Shown in pieces: positions 10,972 through 21,400 of a DNA stretch of 64,000 bases; positions within the stretch are counted from its first letter, which is position 1, and each line of letters opens with the position of its first letter. Source of the stretch: Saccharum officinarum. Taxonomy: Eukaryota > Streptophyta > Magnoliopsida > Poales > Poaceae. Made by a program: the position numbers and the translations under genes. The stretch lies in assembly GCA_020631735.1 (NCBI GenBank), contig CM036168.1, forward strand, positions 101,452,036 through 101,516,035, written 5' to 3'. A model generated the notes under the pieces. It saw only the letters and a program-made list of their open reading frames with translations, searched no databases and was not told the DNA's origin.

Positions 10972-11851
10972 GGCTAAGGTGGCGAGAAGAAAGAACAAAA
11001 GAGCAAGGACAGAAGAAGAGAGATGCCAAGGTCGGGCACCCCGACTCAGGTTATAAAGGGCCCTGGGGAGGCCTCTCAACTCCCAGGCATTCAATACACC
11101 CAACTGCCCCGCTCGTCTCCTAAGGGAACCACATTGGTCTCACGCCACGCCTCGAGAAGGCGAACCGCTGTAAAGGCGGTTTACACCGCTCCTCTCCATG
11201 GGCCGGCGATAGGCCTCAAAAAGATAACTGACTGAACATGAACCACCCACCCTCTCATGCACCACAACACAAAGCGTCGCAACAGTAACTACCTGGCGTG
11301 ACCCCTCGTCTTCCCCAAGCGGGCCCAATTGCTCTATTATAAGCCCTTGAAGGGATAACCCATCCCTCCAAGGCCTCGGGAGCTACACCCGGTGGGTGCA
11401 CTCGTGTGAGCGCACCCCCACCGAATAGTCTCCTCAAAACTAAACAAACCGCAATAAAGCCCAAATGGGATGACAAGGGCCCACACATACCCCTCCGTTC
11501 TGCTGAAGAGCACAAGGGAAACAACACGACAACCGAGAGGCCATCCGATCAGTCCCATGCAACGCGCGGGGGCTTCTCCTGTATTCTGACCTAGCGAATG
11601 GTCCACACCAAGGCCGCAAGGGCTCCCCATCCGACCCACCGTCATACTAGAAACACCACACTTGCTCGATTATAAGCCCTTGGAGGGATAACCCATCCCT
11701 CCAAGGCCTCGGGGGCTACACCCGTCGGGTGCGCTCGCACACACCCACCGAACAGTCCTTCTAAAAACAAAAACAAGTCAAAAACTACCCACAATATCTC
11801 GTTCTCAAGCCTCTGAAGGAGTGCTCCACTCCTCCACAGGCTCGGGGGCTA
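10972..11851 (+). other. 3' untranslated region of the Retand-like element with dispersed tandem repeats
   Basis: A block containing ATTATAAGCCCTTGAAGGGA, CCATCCCTCCAAGGCCTCGG and GCTACACCCG occurs at 11334-11430 and again, little changed, at 11670-11760. A third, shorter version (CAAGCCTCTGAAGGAGTG, then CAGGCTCGGGGGCTAC) ends at 11851, directly before the 3' LTR. The GGCTCGGGGGCTAC end is the probable polypurine tract. Short reading frames here are low-complexity shadows. Confidence 0.7.
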
Positions 11852-12948
11852 CTGTCGGGTATCAAAATACCCAAGGTATCTAACAGGGGGTAAAATACGG
11901 CACCCTGCACATTTGTAGGCCCATCGTAGGGGACCAAAAACACTGACAGTGTGTCCGCCGCTGAAGGCGCGAACAACAAACTCTCTCTCGCTCGAGCCTT
12001 GCGGAGAGGACTCGGGCACAATAGGCATCTCGGGCGCCATTTCTCCATCTCGCCCGAGCCCCCACGGCATCATCAAAGGCGCCCGACCCCCTGCGGCGGT
12101 ATTTTCGCGCCTCGCCCGAGGGGCACGTGGAACCTAAGGCAAGACGGGGAGCCACGGGGCCCCCAACACGGTGTTCGCTCATCGATCGGACGTGATGGAC
12201 ATGACCGTGCACAGTCAACAAGGGCACAGGAACCACGCCTGACTCGACATGACCACATGTCATTTTATCACGATGATGACATCCATACCTCCACAGCAAC
12301 GAGGGTGTCGACGACAGATGTGCCACCTAACCCCTCACTACGAAAAATCCTGGCGCATGCGCGCGGCCACCTTCATGGCAAGTGACGCAAGCAAGGTCAA
12401 GCATGCGCCTCGGCACGTCGCACGCAGTGAACAGACAGAGGGCCAAAAGATCAATGCCCGCATGACTCCACGCTACAGGAGAAAACTGTTCCACCAGATA
12501 AGGAGGAGGACGGCTATGCCGAGGCCACATTTTTTGTCGTTCTCGTTTCTTTTTTCCTGTTTTCACCACTTTACGCGCAAATGTAAACCGAGCTCCCCTT
12601 AGAAGCTATAAAAGGGAGGCAGGGGGGGCCAGAGCGAGGAGGCAATCGGGCGATCAAGAGAAAAAAAGAGATGAAACGACCAAGCAACAATAGCTAGAAC
12701 CCACCTCAATCGAAACCACCCCACCACCACTCAAAGACCTGGGACTTGCTCCCTCTCTTGAAAGCTTGTAACCTACTATGAGCAACCCGGTGTAAGGCAA
12801 CAGGAACGAACTGCGTGAAACCACTAGACGTAGGGCCATTCATGCCTGAACCAGTATACATCCTGTGTGTTCGCTTGGCACACCATCAGGGTCTAGACGC
12901 GCAGATACACAATTCACTAGTCGCTCTGTTTAGACCTAGACACCGACA
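11852..12948 (+). repeat. 3' LTR of the Retand-like element
   Basis: This is a direct repeat of 1480-2577 with the same TGTCGGGTATC start and ACCGACA end and a TATA box at 12607-12614. It shows many 1-base deletions relative to the 5' copy. Confidence 0.9.
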
Positions 12949-14195
12949 AATTATCATATACTCTACTCAAAAATAGGGATAAGTCACAAGATAATAATAA
13001 TAAAGATATAAATAATAAGTACTTGATCAATCATCATAATGAATAAATAGTAACTCAGAGCACTCTAGTTAAGCAATAGGTTAAGTCAATTAGAATATTA
13101 GAAAGATAATTCCTAGGTAGTCTTACTAACAAGTCACTGTAGTTTTAATTAACTATATCTGGTGATCATCGCACAACTAATGCCACATAAGGAACATCAT
13201 CTAGAAAAATTTGGAAACATAGTCCTCCTAACCTTCGCGATCGGGTTCTACCAACATCAATATATACGGGGGATGGACTGTAAAAGACTTAACATAGCTG
13301 TCACCTACGCGATCTACACCTCCCGACATATAAAGGCATCCGCAGAATAAACAATATCTAAGCACCACGCTCACATAATGTCTATCACTCACCCATGGTC
13401 CAATAGAATGAGCGCTATACGAACATATGTATGGTTTCTATAATCTAGCTACACCAAATATCAACTAGAACAAACAATGGACATTGCTTTCATGAACATA
13501 GATAATATAAAGCTTAATGTTGACATAAATATAGTAGCAACGATACAATCTCAAATGAAATAAAGAAATAGAGTAAAGTACAAGAGATATACCAAACCAT
13601 GCTCTTGCCAACGTCAGGGATCCAAGCGTTGCTTGATCTCCCTCTAGACCTAATCTAACTTGCCTAAGCTCTAATCTAAAGGAACTCTAAGGAACTAGGG
13701 TTGGCTCTGGATGAGTTGATCTTCAACTGAATATCTTGAATGAACTTGATGCTTCAGGGGGGTGCAGGGTCCTTATATAGCCTGGTGGGTTGAATGTAAG
13801 CCCTTGGATCAAACCGACTTGGACTAAGAGTGGAGATGGATCTAAGGAGACGGTGGAGGGAATACTCCAGAAGCTCGTGGAGAAATCCCCCGGGGGCTCG
13901 GGCGGCATGGTGGTGGGGCCAGCCAGCCCCACCTGGCAGCTTCTCGTCCTTCCATTTGTTCAAGTGCCTTCTGGTGTCTTCTATAGCTTCTAGCGTATCC
14001 TTCGTCGCGATCAAGTTTATTCTTTTTCTCAATTAGGTCCTCCTTCCTACGTTTTCTGGAATAACCCTGCAAATAGAGATTCATCAAACTCATGGAATTT
14101 ATCAGTTTAAGCCCTAGATCTATACATATTATTGTACTTTAACCATTTCTCTTGTTTATTCACATATAAAATGTTGACGTTATCCACCGTCAACA

Positions 14196-14459
14196 ATGCT
14201 TCTCATGCACATGGTTCAGACTCTTGGAGGATCATGCCCAAAATTTTTGGAGGAAACACTGGACCATGGCGAGAGGCATATAGTGTGCTGATTCTAACTA
14301 GATTTCCTATGGACCCAACATTCACATAGAACTCATTAGATCTCGGCCTTACCCTGAGGATGCCATACAGGATGTGGCCACTGATACTGTGCAGGTGCTC
14401 CGGGTGCACTTTGCAGCCTACCTAAGCACTACTTGCTATCGAGACTTTCTAGGATTCGA
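14196..14459. other. Fragment between the Athila-like LTR and the gap
   Basis: On the plus strand, 14341-14459 can be read without a stop as RSRPYPEDAIQDVATDTV and on to YLSTTCYRDFLGF, where the gap cuts it. It looks like coding sequence by composition, but I do not recognise a family. It may be element-borne. Confidence 0.3.
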
Positions 14460-14559
14460 NNNNNNNNNNNNNNNNNNNNNNNNNNNNNNNNNNNNNNNNN
14501 NNNNNNNNNNNNNNNNNNNNNNNNNNNNNNNNNNNNNNNNNNNNNNNNNNNNNNNNNNN
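14460..14559. other. Assembly gap (100 N)
   Basis: A run of 100 N, a conventional unknown-size gap. The sequence after it aligns with the interior of the chromovirus LTR (from about 25959 of the 3' copy), so about 3.1 kb of the 5' LTR and its left border lie in the gap or are lost. Confidence 0.97.
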
Positions 14560-16371
14560 ATCTTAGGTTGGGTAGATAGGTAAGTATTTCTCCACCGGAG
14601 AAGAGATTTGCACGTATTTGATAAAGTGGCTTGATTAGAGTATTTTTATTTCTGAAATGCATTTCATTCGAGCATGTTGCACCTTTATGCATCCATGATA
14701 TTATTGTGCATTCATGCAATAGGTGTACCGGAGGGGGTAACGCTCCTCGAATTCGAGCAGAGTTTCTGGAGGAAGTCCAGGACTTGCCGGAGCAACCAGA
14801 GGAACACAACCGGCGGAGAAGTTCCCGCAGAAGACCTGCCCTGAGTTCCTGACCACCGGCCCTCGACCTTTCTGAAAGGCAAGCCCCGGGCATGCTGAAC
14901 CCATCAATTTATAAATCTATCTTGAGTACTTTTAATTGTTTAATGCATTAAGTTATAGGAGTTGTATGAAAAACAATTGTTGTATATACCTGTTCTTGTC
15001 CAGATATTCGTACTATAACCCTATATTAGTTTAGGCACGTGTCAATGCTTAGCCCTGCTTAGTACGTAGAAGTCGGGTGATTTCCGGTCTCTCCCGAGAT
15101 GTAGGAAGGAGTCACGAGTGGCTTTATGGCCTATCGTGGATGAAACATGCTTAAAAATGAAATTGAGACCGGGCGGAAAGTTCGATAGTACAGCCGCAAG
15201 ACACTTTCACGTCTTGGGTGTGAGCTATGGCCCGTCTGAGTCGTTTAAGGACCGATTCGCTGTACGTCCTTGAGTCATGTTGAACGCAGTCTAAGACTTA
15301 GTTGGCCGGATAAGTCATTCCGACCGCGAAGCCAGAGTAATGTGATTCAGGCGGGAATCGAATGGTAGGTTGCTTCTTGGAGGAGAGAAAGGATGTGCTT
15401 GGGACATTGCGTGAGACCAAGGGGGTTAGAGTCCCTATCACCTGCAGAGTGTCGCCCTTGGGGTCGCGACATTATTCGAACCCGCGATTCCTGAATCATA
15501 TGAAAAGGTGGCTTGTGCGACCCAGCAGGGGCCTGCGCGGTGAGTGTTAGAAATACCCTCCAGCTAGATAGGAATTCGATTCGAATCGTCGTCGCTCCCG
15601 TTAGTGAGCACTTGACTTGAGTAGCGGCAACGTAGATCTCATTAAATGAAACTGGTGGTTATGGAATGATACAATGTTGCCACAATTCATACCTGCTCTG
15701 GATATAATGATGATAATTGTTTGATTATAATCAAGTGCATGCTTAGTACAGGTGCTAAGATAGATGACAGGTAAATGCTAAAAAACTGCTAGTACAGATT
15801 ATAAGAGTTTCAATTACTTATGCCTTTATGCAAAAATGTGATGTCAGCTAGCCTCTTGTGTAAGCCTTGCATAATCCTTGTGTCATCTTATTCTGGTTTT
15901 TGACGGTAAGTCTAGCTGAGTATATTCCAGTACTCAGGGTTTATTCCCTCCTGTTGCAGATGATATGCTCTACCAAGGCTTCTGCAAAAATTGTCTCCAC
16001 CCTGCGGGTGACGAAGACTAGATCACAGGGCGTGATCATCTTTTATGTACTTTCCTGATGCTTTTGCGGGTTGTGATCAACAAGACTGGCAGTAGTTAAA
16101 CAACTGGTGTGTGTTTGCTTCCGCTACTTTATAAACTTGGTTTGTAATATTTGCGACTCGTGTGTGTGTAAACTTATTTCGGAACTCATTTGTGAAATGT
16201 AACGTATGATGTTGTATGTTGAATGATGCGATCTTGTTGTAAGCAAGTTGGTTTGAAATCCTTCGTGGTTTCGATTGACTACCGGGATTATATGGGCTCA
16301 AGTTCGAAAATTTGAGCGCTTCGGTGCTTGTTTTGTACTTGTGCTCTTATAATTTGGTCGGTTCTGTTACA
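14560..16371 (+). repeat. 5' LTR of the chromovirus (right part only)
   Basis: It aligns with 25959-27787 of the 3' LTR, beginning ATCTTAGGTTGGGTAGAT and ending GGTTCTGTTACA. The two copies differ mainly by one-base gains and losses, many in short homopolymers, which suggests low sequence quality next to the gap. Confidence 0.92.
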
Positions 16372-16373
16372 GC

Positions 16374-16390
16374 TGGTACCGGAGCATAAT
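16374..16390 (+). promoter_or_regulatory. Primer-binding site
   Basis: TGGTACCGGAGCATAAT lies 2 nt after the LTR end. It resembles the initiator-Met tRNA type (TGGTATCAGAGC) with substitutions. Confidence 0.75.
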
Positions 16391-17143
16391 TCAACATTAA
16401 ACACATCATACGAGTATTTAAAACAAAAGTATTTGATTATGAAAAAAGGGTTAAAACACTTAAAAATTATTTTTCATAGGTATGCCAGTGATCACATCCC
16501 TTAGCCCAAATAAGGACTCTTAGGTGGCTTATTATAAAGACTAACTTGGGGCCTTGTTTGTTTTTGTTTCGTCGTCCATATGGCGTGATATTGTATGGAT
16601 GCCATCCACTTGGGTGTAATGTATGGATCAATTGCCTCGACGCTTGGTAAGTGGAATTGTGAGAGCATGATCGTCCAACCGGCGATCTAGGCGAGAGTAG
16701 TTTTGGTGACTTAATACTTACATGTTTAAACCGTGTAATTATGTAGGCACTTAATTATGGGAATCTTTTATATCGGGTAGCTTTGATACTGAAGTATATA
16801 CATCAGGGATGTGTATATGAAAAGTATTTAATTTACTGCTTTCTTGTGTGCTGATTTTGGGGAAACTGTTGGGCTGAAATGAGATTTTCTGCAGGTACAC
16901 TAAGAGCGCAAACGAGTAGACCGATAGTGTCGCCTATATGAGAGAACGTATGTATGCCACCGCCTAGCGTTAGAAATTTATGATTCTACTAGGATGAGAG
17001 GGCGTACGGAACGTGCATGCATCATGTTTAATTATATCATACATATCATTTACTCCCTCCTTAAAAATTTCAATAGTCCCGACTAAATTAAATTTTGTAT
17101 CCCCTAAATGATCCTCACTTTCAGTCGTATCTTGTTGCTACAG
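16391..17143 (+). other. 5' leader of the chromovirus
   Basis: AT-rich and without a supportable ORF. It ends TTGTTGCTACAG immediately before the ATG at 17144, which looks like a splice acceptor. Confidence 0.5.
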
Positions 17144-17754
17144 ATGGCACGTACCAAGAGGACCGCTCGCAAGTCCATAGAGGCAGGGCACCTCGTCACC
17201 AGCTCGCTCCACGTGAGCCTCGCCCTGAGCCCACTGAGGTGGAAAGGCTGAGGGCTGAGTTGGCCGAAGTGACTGCTGCCCGGAATGCAGCGCGTCAGCA
17301 ACTAGAGCAAATGATCCGTGATCGTGACCAGGAAACCCTTGCAGTCCAGAGATTGACAGTAGCAAACCGCAACTGTCAACGCATGCTGGTCCGTATCATG
17401 AATCAGAGGGATGAAGCCTGGCACGAGGAGAACGTTATGAGAGCTCGTCAGTTTGAGCTCGAACAACAGTTGGAGAATGCTGAAGAATACAATGACAATC
17501 TTCATGAAGAAGTGCACCGCTTGAACAACCAGCTAAATCCTCTGCTGCCTAGAAATATCAATGCAGATGAGGACATGGGTTCGAGAATCTTCATGGCTGA
17601 AAATGATGATGAAGTGGAGGTCAATGGGCCCCAAAATACCGCACCAGAAGAAGCACCAGGAGAAGCACCAGAAGAAGAAGATGAGGAGTTAGAGCCTGTT
17701 AGTGTTGAGGACGGCGGGGAGATCCTTGACACCGACTCTGAGGGCGATGCTTAG
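17144..17754 (+). pseudogene. Extra chromovirus ORF: histone-H3-tail-like N-terminus, coiled coil, acidic tail (one frameshift)
   Basis: ATG at 17144 reads M-ARTKRTARKSI. A one-base frameshift at about 17180 then moves the reading to the frame RAPRHQLAPREPRPEP, which stays open to the stop at 17752-17754. Ignoring the shift, 17 of the first 21 residues after Met equal the histone H3 tail at the same spacing. They include A1-R2-T3-K4, T6, A7-R8-K9-S10, G12-G13, A15-P16-R17 and Q19-L20-A21; differences are at 5, 11, 14 and 18. No histone fold follows. Instead there is a long Glu/Arg/Leu-rich coiled coil (VERLRAELAEVTAARNAARQ to HEEVHRLNNQLNP) and an acidic tail rich in EEAPEEEDEE. The total is about 203 residues. 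It lies between the PBS and gag on the coding strand. I know of no assigned function. A TACAG acceptor-like site directly precedes the ATG. The frameshift may be real or a sequencing error. Confidence 0.75.
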
Positions 17755-18415
17755 AGTAGTCATCGCGTAGCTACAATGTTAGGATCGTCTTTTGTGCCCT
17801 CCCTGTGTTAGAGAGAGGCCTTTTAATAACTTGGCTTTTGGGATGTAAGGTCGAACCCTATGTTTCCTAGATGTTTATTGGAACCTGTTAATTTCGATCG
17901 CAAGTGGATGTCTTATTGTGTTGCGTTCGATGATGGTGTCACGATTAGCACTCTTCGGTGCCGCGACGAAACCGAGGGCCTCCTATGGCGCGCGACATAA
18001 GGCTGTGCTGCTTGGCACGCGCTGGTATCGAGGTGGCTAGTCATGATCCACCATGGAACTCTACTGTTGAGAAGTCTCTTTGTGGTCAGTTTGAAGTAGC
18101 ATTTCTCAGACAACTAAAAATGTTGAGATCGAATCCAAGTACCGGGCGAAAGGTCAAAAATCACGTAGATATTAACGTAAACGGTTTAGTAACTGCTGTG
18201 CTCCTTGTGAGTGAACCTTTATCAAGTACATCTTGTTGGATCCCCTCGTATGATTGCGCCAATTGATCCACTTGAATGGATTGTGCGGTTGTGATGAATT
18301 ATTGTGCCATGAGTATTTTGAGAAGTCTATTTCATGAAGTCAGTTTGACATATTTACAATAATTCATCTACAAATTTCCCACATCGTCAGTGCTCATTGG
18401 CTATGCATTTTGCAG
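17755..18415 (+). other. Spacer between the extra ORF and gag
   Basis: AT-rich in parts, no conserved protein seen. It ends ATTTTGCAG before the gag ATG, again acceptor-like, so gag and the extra ORF may be made from differently spliced RNAs. That is inference from the two TGCAG/TACAG sites only. Confidence 0.45.
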
Positions 18416-21400
18416 ATGTCGTACAATCTCCGTCGGGGTCATGGCAATGAGGATGAGGAACAGCCACCCCCTCCGCCACCACCTACCCCCGCTGAGCTGA
18501 TGCAGACAGTGGTCGAAGGGCAGCGCATGCTGGCAGATGCTATGCGCCAGCTGGCCAACCGGGAGACTCGTCCTGGCCGCTAGGGCCCAGAGCCCAATCA
18601 GTACAGTGATTTCAAGGACTTTCTTGATACTAAGCCCCCGCTCTTTAAGGAGGCGAGGAACCACTGCAAGCTGATAAGTGGTTGAACACTATTGAACAAA
18701 AGTTTCGTCTGCTTCGCTTGACTGATGAGCTAAAGACTGAATATGCTTCTCACCAATTGCATGGTCCAGCGGGTATTTGGTGGAGCCACTATCGTTCTAC
18801 ACTGCCTGTAAATGTCCGATTGCTTGGGACCAGTTCAAGGCCGCATTCTGTGGGAACTATATTCCTCCAGGTCTTATGGCTATCAAACACACAGAATTTA
18901 TGAGGCTGTCGCAGGGCAATAAAAGCTTGACTGAATATCTGCAATCTTTCAACAACCTGGCAAGGTATGCCACAGAGTTTGTGGATACCGATTCCAAGAA
19001 AATTGCTAGCTTTAAAAGAGGCCTCGGCCCAAAGCTGATGAAGACTATGGGCACTAGCAAGTGCACTACTTTCAATGAATTTATCAGTGATGCTCTGACT
19101 CAAGAGAACAATAATTCTATCTATGCTGCTTCTAAGAGCCGCAAGAGGGCACTTGAGGCAGGTGCTTCACAGTCTCGAGCTCCAGCTGCCCCGAGGGCTC
19201 CTCCTCGCCCTCCTACCACAAGTGCTAAGTTCCGTCCCCCGCAAAAGAAGGCGCCAGTGAAGACTGGGTTTCGCAAGGCATATACAGTGGCTCTGCCAAA
19301 GGGTAATTCGAGCCAAGGCAGCCCCAGTGTCTCTCCTAGCAACATGCCTTGCTGGAACTGCAACAAGCCAGACTATTGGTCCAGGAACTGCCCTTACCCT
19401 AAGAAGAATGTCAACCAAGGTGGCCGTCAAGGGCACGCTCATTATAACAGTATTGAGGAAATCCCATCTGGTGAGGTTGTCACTGCTGGTAAGTTCCTAG
19501 TTGACCAACACCCTGCAGTGGTACTTTTTGATTCAGGTGCTTCACATTCCTTTATCAGTCCTAAGTTTGCATCAGAGTTTGCACACAAATTGCATACTGT
19601 TGAAGGTGGGGGTTATTGTATTAGCGCAGCAAGTGGGAATATTTCCACAAATAAAGTAGTGGAGAATCTTGAGCTTGAGATAGAAGGGCGAAAGTACTCG
19701 CTTGCCTTAGTGGTTTTGCCGGGCTTAGGCATAGATGTTATTCTGGGCATGAATTGGATGAGTCAGAATGGGGTACTCATTGATACATCCACTCGGGTAG
19801 TTATGCTCAGAGATCCTACAGATCAAAAGGGTTTTCTGGTACAACTCCCCAGAAAAGTTGATTTGGCTGGAGAAGTTCATGCTGTGCAAGCAAAGGCGTT
19901 GGCCGAAATTCCCGTAGTGAATGAGTTTCCGGACGTTTTTCCCGATGATTTGCCGGGACTCCCTCCGGATCGGGATGTGGAATTTAAAATTGAGTTGTTG
20001 CCTGGCACAGCTCCCATCTCTAGGAGACCCTATAGGATGCCTCCGAATGAACTAGCTGAACTTAAGGTGCAATTGAATGAACTTTTGAAGAAGGGGTTGA
20101 TTCATCCTAGTTCGTCGCCATGGGAATGTCCTGCTATCTTTGTAAAGAAGAAGGATCAGTCATTACGAATGTGCGTTGATTATAGACCTCTCAATGCAGT
20201 CACTGTCAAAAATAAGTACCCTCTACTGCGCATCGACATCTTGTTCGATCAGTTGTCTAAAGCTAAAGTTTTCTCCAAGATTGATCTAAGATCTGGCTAT
20301 CATCAAATTAAAATCCGTCCTGAAGATGTTCCAAAAATTGCCTTCTCTACCAGATACGGTCTTTATGAGTATCTTGTTATGTCCTTCGGCTTGACAAATG
20401 CCCCGCACACTTTATGTACTTGATGAATTCGGTGTTTATGCCCGAATTAGACAAGTTTGTGGTGGTATTTATTGATGACATCCTGATATATTCGGTAAAT
20501 GAGAAAGATCACACTGAACATCTGCGTATAGTCCTCACAAGACTGCGTGAACATCAACTATATGCAAAGTTCAGTAAGTGCGAATTCTGGCTTCGAGAAG
20601 TACCATTCCTTGGGCATGTGTTGTCCGATGGAGGAATTATGGTGGACCCCGCCAAGGTACAAGAAGTACTGAACTGGAAGGCTCCTATCTCGGTTCACGA
20701 GGTCCGGAGTTTTCTTGGTTTGGCTGGCTATTATCGTCGCTTCATCCCAGATTTCTCCAAAATAGCCAAGCCAATGACTCGGTTGCTGTAAAAAGACACC
20801 AGATTTGTCTGGACTCCTGAGTGTGATGCGGCTTTTCACCAACTGTGAACCCTCCTAACCTCAGCTCTGGTTTTGGCACAACCGGATATCGAGAAACCAT
20901 TTGATGTTTATTGTGATGCCTCAGGCATAGGTTTGGGAGGTGTGTTGATGCAAGAAGGCCGAGTGATTGCATATACCTCTCGACAACTTCGGAAACATGA
21001 GGTGAATTATCCAACGCATGACTTAGAACTCGCCGCAGTTGTTCATGCTTTGAAAGCCTGGTGGCACTACCTGTTGGGCAATGTTTGCAATATCTACACA
21101 GACCACAAAAGCCTCAAATACATCTTCACCCAACCCGAGTTAAATATACGTCAAAGAAGATGGCTCGAGTTGATTAAGGATTATAACCTTCAAGTGCACT
21201 ATCATCCTGGCAAGGCAAATGTGGTTGCGGATGCTTTAAGCCGTAAGTCTCATTGCCATTTCCTTGTTGAAACTGATTTTCATCGATCTCGCCTTCTACA
21301 TCCAGCAGTCTTGTACAACATCACTGTCAGTTGTACTCTCAAAAGCAGAATTATTGAGCTCCAAAAGACTGACACTGGTATATTCCACATCAAGCGTAAG

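Larger units (their letters stand above)
1480..12948 (+). mobile_element. Retand/RIRE2-like gypsy element without pol, with two nested LTR insertions
   Basis: Two long direct repeats (1480-2577 and 11852-12948) begin TGTCGGGTATC and end ACCGACA, so the termini form TGTCGG/CCGACA. Between them lie a PBS-like region, a gag-like ORF, tandem repeats, a two-exon antisense gene and a purine-rich GGCTCGGGGGCTAC directly before the second LTR. No protease, RT, RNase H or integrase is seen. Without the nested LTRs the internal part is about 3.5 kb, so the whole would be about 5.7 kb, the size class of non-autonomous elements such as rice Dasheng. It sits inside an Athila-like LTR. The flanks, AACAT and AATTA, are not a convincing target-site duplication. 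Confidence 0.85.
1048..14195 (-). mobile_element. Athila-like 5' LTR, split by a nested insertion
   Basis: The LTR consists of 1048-1479 plus 12949-14195, about 1.68 kb once the nested insertion is removed. On the minus strand it starts TGTTGACGGTGGATAACGTC and ends ATGCCAACA, followed by an 8-nt spacer and the PBS. A TATA box (CTATATAAGG, plus-strand 13771-13780) lies about 425 bp into the LTR. The order of blocks agrees with the Athila-like LTRs at 8533 and 58875: start motif, a block rich in CC/GG and ending in a line about a family-conserved 'AGTCGGTTTGATCCAA', TATA box, an AT-rich part, then a conserved GTGGTAAAAT segment. The second LTR of this element is outside the window. Confidence 0.85.

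Noticed and set aside
1475..12953. Target-site duplication of the Retand-like element
   Set aside because: The flanks AACAT and AATTA do not match well enough to claim one.
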